Below, one piece after another: positions 58,718 to 64,000 of a stretch of DNA of 64,000 nucleotides (within the stretch, counting starts at the first letter, position 1; every line of letters begins with the position of its first letter). Made by a program: the position numbers and the translations under genes. The notes beneath the pieces are model-generated. The model saw only the letters and a list, made by a program, of their open reading frames with translations, did not search any database and was not told the origin of the DNA. Origin of the DNA: Streptomyces sp. NBC_01446 (GTDB lineage: Bacteria > Actinomycetota > Actinomycetes > Streptomycetales > Streptomycetaceae); the NCBI RefSeq assembly GCF_026340095.1, contig NZ_JAPEPO010000001.1:372001-436000 (forward strand). The letters are read 5' to 3'.

Positions 58718-59368
58718 TCACTCCCAGGCTTGCCCCCGCACGACGCGGTACGGCGACCGACCGGCCCGCGCCGCGGCAAGCGCCTCCTCGACCGGCGGCC
58801 CGAACGCATCCCAGTTGCTCGCCGACCAGTTGTCCCCCGTACACACGATCTCGCGCCCCTCCCCGGCGTCGACGTGCACGAACGTGCCGCTGACCACGGC
58901 GACCACTACCTCGTCCAGCGCCTCGAGCAGATCGGCGGAACCGCTGTCACAGGCATCGCAGCCACAGTCCGGAAGTTGCTCGAGAGTCACAGCGGGCTCC
59001 CCCGCCCCCACCACGAGAACCGTCCCGGGAACCTCGTCGATGGCCGAGAACCCGAACACGAGAGGTACCGCGTCTGCGCGCACCGGTTGCAGCCGGACAG
59101 CGCCGCTCACGGCCACGCCCGGCTCTCGCCTCCAGATCGCCGCCGGATCCGTGACCGTCTCCACCTCGGCCAGCCCGAGCCGGGACAACGCCCGTGTCCA
59201 GGCGTCGGCCCGGGCAGCGAGAACCCGGTACTTCTCCGGCGCCGGACACCGCGAGTACTCCTCGTCCCGCACTTCGCCGTCAGGATGCGGATCGGGCCAG
59301 GGAGGGGTGTCCAACCCAGTGACGGCGAATGCCTCATCGACAGCCCGGCCGAGCCCCACTGGATCCAT
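58718..59368 (-). CDS. DUF6226-like conserved actinobacterial protein
   Basis: This 216-residue soluble protein has LPDCGCDACDSGSADLLEALDE, a Cys-rich segment I associate with the actinobacterial DUF6226 group, and a C-terminal helix. It starts at ATG 59368. No signal peptide or catalytic motif is seen. It converges on the acyl-CoA ligase gene with a 33-base gap. The function is unknown. Confidence 0.65.
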   Translation of the reverse strand: MDPVGLGRAVDEAFAVTGLDTPPWPDPHPDGEVRDEEYSRCPAPEKYRVLAARADAWTRALSRLGLAEVETVTDPAAIWRREPGVAVSGAVRLQPVRADAVPLVFGFSAIDEVPGTVLVVGAGEPAVTLEQLPDCGCDACDSGSADLLEALDEVVVAVVSGTFVHVDAGEGREIVCTGDNWSASNWDAFGPPVEEALAAARAGRSPYRVVRGQAWE

Positions 59369-59531
59369 ACCGGCACCCTACGGCGCGAAGCCGGGACGGG
59401 CTTCGCCACCGACCAGGGGTACGTCGACAGCGGCGAGCGCGCCACCCCACCTCCCCGGACAGCACAGACCTCGCCAGGCCCTTCGGCGATACGGCCCGTA
59501 CGGCGCTGAACTGCGGATGACAGGCGGCAAC

Positions 59532-62500
59532 CTACTCACTGGGAGCGGTGACGCGAGTGATCGCGGACTCGACGGCAGCGATGCGGTCGGCCACCAGTCC
59601 CAGCGCGGCGACCGCGCGGACGGCAGGGTCGCCGTCGGCGCCCCCGAGCGTGCGGGCGCGGACGTGGGCGGCCTTCAGCTGCGACCAGCGTTCGGTCTGT
59701 TGGGGCGTGAGGGTGCCGCGCAGTTCGGCGAGCTTGAGGAGGTTGGCCTCGGCGCCCGTGGTGAGCGTCTGGGCCTGGGCCGCGTAGTGGTCGTCGAGGA
59801 CGGCGGAGAGTTCGGCGTCGTTCATCGCCGGGTCGATTCGGGCCGCGATCCTGTTCATGTCGCGGTAGGAGCCCTGGAGTTGGAAGGGTGGTTCGGTGCG
59901 GGCGTCTTCGGACTGCGCGGCCGAGGCGATGTAGGCGGCGTTCACCGTCAGGACGGTCGTGCGGGCCGTGAGCAGGTGGCGCAGCACCGCGACGATCCGC
60001 TCGGTCTCGGCCGGGGCGAACGGGTGGCTGAGCCGGTCGGTGCGGACGATGGGGCCTCCTTCCGTGGGCGCGCCGGATCGGGGGCCCGAGGAAGGACCAT
60101 CGGCGGCAAGGCGGAGGAGGGCGTCGAGGTCGGCGCGGTCGCGGCCGGCGAGCGGCACCAGGTGGTCGTTCGCGGTGAGCGCGTTCTCGACGAAGCTGAC
60201 GGCGAAGGCGTCCTGCCTGCCGGTCAGGACATCGCCGAGGTTCCACACGTCGGCGCGGTTGGCGAGCATGTCGGGGATGCGGAAGAGGGCACCGGACTCG
60301 GTGTAGGGGTTGCCGGACATGCAGACGGCGAACCGCTTGCCGCGCAGGTCGTACGTACGTGATGCGCCGTTCCGGACGCCGTCCATGCGGCGTTGGGCGT
60401 CGCAGAGCGCGATGAACTTCTGGAGGAGTTCGGGCGAGGTGTGCTGGATGTCGTCGAGGTGGAGCAGGACGTTGTTGCCCGCCTCAAGGGCGAAGTTGAT
60501 CTTCTCGACCTCCTGGCGTGCCGTTGCGTTCGGGGCCTGGGCGGGGTCGAGGGAGGTGACCTGGTGGCCGAGGGCCGGTCCGTTGACCTTCACCAGGAGC
60601 ATGCCGAGGCGTTCGGCGACGTACTCGACGAGGGTCGTCTTGCCGTAGCCGGGCGGCGAGAGGAGCAACAAGAGGCCTCCTTCGGTGCCGAGTTGACGGG
60701 TGAGGTTGTCGCCGATCAGCGGCAGGTACACCTCGTCGATGAGGCGGCTGCGGACGAAGGACGGCAGGACGTGCGGGCGGTGCTCGTCCAGGCGCAGCGC
60801 GGCGCGCTCCGCGGCGACGAGGGTGGCCCGGCGGGACTGGTAGGTCCGGAAGCCGGGGGCGACGTGTTCACGGAACTGGCGGGTGCGGGCGAGGAGTTCG
60901 TCGAGGCGGAGGGTGAGGCGGCGGCCGTCCAGGCGCGGGTGGGTGCCGAGGAGCCCGTCGACGGTCGCGGTGAGCGGCTCGTCGTTGTCGTAGCGGGCGA
61001 GGCCGGGGCAGAGCTCGACGGCGACGGCCTCGGGGAGGTCGGTGTCTCCCTCTCCGGTCGAGGCGGCGTACGAGGACAGCCAGGCCTCGGCCAGGGAGCG
61101 GCGGGCCGCGAGGTCGGTGACACCGGCGAGGTCGGCCTCGTAGGCCGAACTGTCCACGGCGCGACGGAACTTGTCGAGGAACGTACGGGTGGCGGCCGAG
61201 GTGACGAAGCCATCGGGTGCGCACGTCAGCTCCTCGAAGAGGTAGTCGGCGGCCGGGGCGTCTCCGATGCGGGCGGCGAGTTCGGCACACCAGTCGGCGA
61301 TGACCGGGACCAGGCCGAAGGTGTCGCGGGCGCGGGCGAGCGAGGCGGCGCGGCGGGTCCACTGCTCGCGCTCGCCCTCGTCCGCCCCGAGCGCCCAGAA
61401 CCGCTGCGCGGCGGCGCGGGCGGCTGGTGTGTGGCGCAGCAGTCCTGCGCCGGAGCGCAGGCGCAGCAGGGCGGTGAGAATCAGGGTCGCGTCGTGGTCG
61501 TGGACGCCGCGTTCGTAGCCTTCGTCGTACGACTTCTCGGCCGCGGCCCGCACCAGGGCGCGCAGGTCGTCGGTGGCAAGGAGCGCGTCCGCGCCGTGGT
61601 CGGCGAGCAGGCGGGCGGCGAGGTGCTCGGCGCGGTAGACCGTCTCGTTCTCCGAGGGGAGCAACTGGGTCCAGTAGGGCCGCAGTTCGGCGAAGCCGGG
61701 GTCGGTGACGGGCGCCCGGTAGTCGGTGCCGCCCAGGGCGATGGCCATGCCGTCGCCGTGGGGGACGAGGGTCAGTTCCTGCGGCTGGGTGTTGACCGGG
61801 AAGCGGTGGCGGCCGAGGCGGATGGCGCTGCCGCCGTCGGTGTAGAGGTCGGTGCGGTCGCGCAGGGTGCGCAGGGCGTGCCGGCGGGCGACGGCCAGGC
61901 GGCCGTCGAGTTCTTCGGCGCGCACCTGGTCGTCGAGGGCGCGCAGTTCGTCGATGGTGCGGCGGACCTTGGCGACCATCGGGTCGGACGCCAGGTATGT
62001 GGCGATGTCGTCGGGTGAGGCGAGGGCGGCCAGGCGGCGGGTGACGGTCTCCATGACGCGGTGCGCGGAGAGCGCGAGGCGTTCGGTGTGCCGGGCATGG
62101 GCGTCGGCGAGGGTCTGTTTGCGGGCGGCGAACGCCTCGTGGATCTCGGTGCGCTTGGCGTCGAGGCCGGCGAGGAAGTCGTCGGAGTCGGCGAACCTGC
62201 CTTCCAGTGACTGTAGTTGGAGGAGCAGGCGGGCGGTGTGGTCGTCGCAGGACTGCGGTGTGTCGGCGACGGCGAGGGCGCCGCTGACGGCCTGGCCGAG
62301 CAGCGTGAATTCGGCGGCGAACTCGGCGCGCCCCTCGTTCGCGGTCAGTTCGCGGCGGCGTGCGTCGAGTGTGGCGCGGGCCCGGTTGACGCCGGCGAGG
62401 ACTTCGGCGATGCGCTCCAGGATGCCGGTACGCACGGTCGCTTCGCCGACGTCGAGACCTGAGACGATGCCGGTCACCGTCTGCAGCTGCTCGGCGAGGT

Positions 62501-64000
62501 CGGCGACGCGGGTGGCGAGCGGGGTCGCCTCTGCGGCCGTCTGCAGCTGGGCGGCCTCGGCGGTGAGCTCCTCGATGTCGGCATGGTGGGCGGCGAAGGC
62601 GTCCGGGCGCGCGAGGAAGGTGACGGCGCGGGCTGCGGCCGCGGCGATATCTCCCGCGAGGTCGTCGGCGAGGGTGTCGATGCCGTCGACGTCCGCGTAC
62701 CTGAGCTCCTTGAGCGTGAGCAATCGGCCCTGTGCTCTTCGCAGTTCGGTGATGCGGCCGACCCACTCGTGGGCACTTCGCGGCACCTCCCCGCGGATCC
62801 TGCGTACCAGGCCCGCGATGTGCGAGGCCGCGTCCGCAAGCGCGTCGCCGGCCTGCCGGGTCAGGGTCCGGACCGTCTCGTACTCGGTCAGGACCTGCCG
62901 CGCGGTGGCTCGCACCGCCTCCAACGGTTCGTCCAGATGGCCGAGTTCGGGTTCGGCGAGCCAGTGGTAGGAGTCGGCGGCGCGCTCGCAGGACGCGGCC
63001 AGCGCCTCGTAGGCGTTCGCGGTGGGGGCGTGCGCGGTCCCGGCGACGGCGCGGGCGACGGACAGGCAGTCGGAGATGCCCCGTACGAGATCGGCGTTGC
63101 CTATGCGGGTCAACGACGTGTCGTCACCGGGCTCTTCGGCAGCGTAGGTGTCGGCCGTGAACGGGGTGCGCCACGTCTGGACCGGGTGCACGCGCGCCGG
63201 CTCATCGGCCTCGCCGGACCGGAGCAGCATGAGGATACCGTCGTCGAAGACGGCGTGGCCGCGACAGGTGAGCGGGGCGGCGACCTCTTTGCGGATCACG
63301 TTGTACGGGAGCAGCAGAGTGCGTCCCGCGGCCCGGGCGCGGAAGACGTACAGGACGTCCTCGCCGTTAGGCGAGCGCATCGTCCTGTCGTAGGCCAGGC
63401 CCATGGTGTCGAGCGCGTCGAACGTCTTGTGCGTGCCGGTGGCCAGGCAGTAGCCGCCGGGGAAGAGGATGCCCTGGTCGTCGGGGAGGACACGGCAGCC
63501 CTGGCCGATGCCGTCGAGGCGTGCGACGGTCCTGGTGAGGGTGCTGAAGACCAGGTGGCGCCAGGCGTCCTCCTTGTACGGGCGGATGCGCAGCAGGAGC
63601 AGGGCGCCGACGCGGGCATGCGCGATGTCGGCGTCCGCGAGGGACTGCAGCGGCTCGTCGACCGGTTCGGAGTGGATGCAGTCACCGGTCTCGGTGTCGT
63701 CCTCGACCTTGACGGTCAGGGCGCCGCCGACCGTGGACACGTACACCTCGCCACCGATGGAGACGTGCGGGTGACGCCCTGGAACGTGGTCCTCGCGGGT
63801 CGCGTCCCGCCAGCTGACGCCGTGCGCGGGCGGCAGCACGTCATCACGCTCGCCGCGCGCGTCGAGGAACCGCACGCCACCACGGCCGTCGTGTTCCCAG
63901 CGCAGCACGCGGATGTCGTCGGGCTTCTCGCCGATCTGGAAGACGGCGAGCAACTTGCCTTCGACATCACGGAGTTGAAGGAGGCGCGTCTGACGGTAAT
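59532..64000 (-). CDS. DNA repair ATPase-type giant AAA protein, 5'-truncated by window edge
   Basis: The frame is open to base 64000, so the N-terminus is outside; more than 1480 residues are visible. The AAA module lies near the C-terminal quarter: Walker A LLLSPPGYGKTTLVEYVAE (positions about 60615-60670), Walker B VLLHLDDIQHTSPELLQKF and a sensor-like VCMSGNPYTESG. The long N-terminal region is mainly helical with coiled-coil-like stretches. This architecture is widely annotated as DNA repair ATPase in streptomycetes, but the function is not established. It is a single gene with no partner visible. Confidence 0.85.
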   Translation of the reverse strand, partial: YRQTRLLQLRDVEGKLLAVFQIGEKPDDIRVLRWEHDGRGGVRFLDARGERDDVLPPAHGVSWRDATREDHVPGRHPHVSIGGEVYVSTVGGALTVKVEDDTETGDCIHSEPVDEPLQSLADADIAHARVGALLLLRIRPYKEDAWRHLVFSTLTRTVARLDGIGQGCRVLPDDQGILFPGGYCLATGTHKTFDALDTMGLAYDRTMRSPNGEDVLYVFRARAAGRTLLLPYNVIRKEVAAPLTCRGHAVFDDGILMLLRSGEADEPARVHPVQTWRTPFTADTYAAEEPGDDTSLTRIGNADLVRGISDCLSVARAVAGTAHAPTANAYEALAASCERAADSYHWLAEPELGHLDEPLEAVRATARQVLTEYETVRTLTRQAGDALADAASHIAGLVRRIRGEVPRSAHEWVGRITELRRAQGRLLTLKELRYADVDGIDTLADDLAGDIAAAAARAVTFLARPDAFAAHHADIEELTAEAAQLQTAAEATPLATRVADLAEQLQTVTGIVSGLDVGEATVRTGILERIAEVLAGVNRARATLDARRRELTANEGRAEFAAEFTLLGQAVSGALAVADTPQSCDDHTARLLLQLQSLEGRFADSDDFLAGLDAKRTEIHEAFAARKQTLADAHARHTERLALSAHRVMETVTRRLAALASPDDIATYLASDPMVAKVRRTIDELRALDDQVRAEELDGRLAVARRHALRTLRDRTDLYTDGGSAIRLGRHRFPVNTQPQELTLVPHGDGMAIALGGTDYRAPVTDPGFAELRPYWTQLLPSENETVYRAEHLAARLLADHGADALLATDDLRALVRAAAEKSYDEGYERGVHDHDATLILTALLRLRSGAGLLRHTPAARAAAQRFWALGADEGEREQWTRRAASLARARDTFGLVPVIADWCAELAARIGDAPAADYLFEELTCAPDGFVTSAATRTFLDKFRRAVDSSAYEADLAGVTDLAARRSLAEAWLSSYAASTGEGDTDLPEAVAVELCPGLARYDNDEPLTATVDGLLGTHPRLDGRRLTLRLDELLARTRQFREHVAPGFRTYQSRRATLVAAERAALRLDEHRPHVLPSFVRSRLIDEVYLPLIGDNLTRQLGTEGGLLLLLSPPGYGKTTLVEYVAERLGMLLVKVNGPALGHQVTSLDPAQAPNATARQEVEKINFALEAGNNVLLHLDDIQHTSPELLQKFIALCDAQRRMDGVRNGASRTYDLRGKRFAVCMSGNPYTESGALFRIPDMLANRADVWNLGDVLTGRQDAFAVSFVENALTANDHLVPLAGRDRADLDALLRLAADGPSSGPRSGAPTEGGPIVRTDRLSHPFAPAETERIVAVLRHLLTARTTVLTVNAAYIASAAQSEDARTEPPFQLQGSYRDMNRIAARIDPAMNDAELSAVLDDHYAAQAQTLTTGAEANLLKLAELRGTLTPQQTERWSQLKAAHVRARTLGGADGDPAVRAVAALGLVADRIAAVESAITRVTAPSE

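Noticed and set aside
60393..62018. 541-residue plus-strand open frame inside the AAA ATPase gene
   Set aside because: It is a shadow of the minus-strand gene, made of Glu/Val/Gly-rich low-complexity sequence with no motif.

Overview
High-GC DNA (strong G/C in third codon positions, many GTG starts, stop/start overlaps such as GTGA and ATGA, probable leaderless promoters, actinobacterial families such as DUF6629, FxsC-like TIR and MmyB-type regulators) points to a Streptomyces or close relative. The window is chromosomal in character: catabolic operons with local regulators, an accessory island, and three IS200/IS605-family elements, one of them carrying a nested IS4-family insertion. Positions 1-2162 hold the end of a carnitine catabolism operon (dehydrocarnitine cleavage enzyme, carnitine dehydrogenase, betainyl-CoA thioesterase). 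Next come a divergent EamA exporter/MarR pair with a double palindromic operator, and an IS605-type element (3745-7045) whose right-end hairpin has been split by an intact IS4-family element (3767-5576). Positions 7147-14554 are the most unusual part: a tightly coupled run encoding a STAND-like NTPase lacking the Walker A lysine, a membrane-anchored periplasmic-binding-fold protein, a double-TIR protein, an NB-ARC/effector-associated-domain/TIR/effector-associated-domain protein and a HIT protein, facing a small three-TM protein. It looks like an NTPase-TIR conflict (defence or cell-suicide) system. Positions 15-25 kb hold an acyl-CoA dehydrogenase and then a hydroxyproline catabolic operon on the minus strand (amino acid oxidase, 2Fe-2S and FAD dehydrogenase subunits, DapA-like deaminase, epimerase, GntR regulator). 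Three copies of a GTGACAT-type operator lie within it, and it diverges from a Xaa-Pro aminopeptidase. A long-form GAPDH and a carboxylesterase follow. Positions 28.3-30.8 kb are a decayed area where an IS605-type element (28929-30559) interrupts a plus-strand reading frame; conceptual excision restores that frame exactly. Positions 31-41.5 kb carry signalling and stress genes (histidine phosphatase, MASE1 protein, GAF-SpoIIE phosphatase, DUF2252, amphi-Trp, LapA-like, TerD) and a carboxymuconolactone-decarboxylase/cupin/alcohol-dehydrogenase operon. The last gene of that operon is fused by deletion to the tail of a short-chain dehydrogenase. A third IS605-type element with intact tnpA and tnpB sits at about 41.9-43.7 kb. 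Positions 44-50.6 kb hold a TetR regulator with a divergent membrane protein (two operator copies), an XRE-cupin regulator, a class V aminotransferase, an amino-acid permease and a TauD-type dioxygenase. Positions 51-58.7 kb form a probable polyisoprene (rubber) degradation cluster: Tat-secreted latex clearing protein, aldehyde dehydrogenase, acyl-CoA ligase, acyl-CoA dehydrogenase and a tandem TetR regulator. A 21-bp operator-like sequence is shared by both divergent promoter regions of that cluster. The window ends inside a very large AAA ATPase of the type annotated as DNA repair ATPase. Functional names are by recognition of sequence families; no database search was possible.
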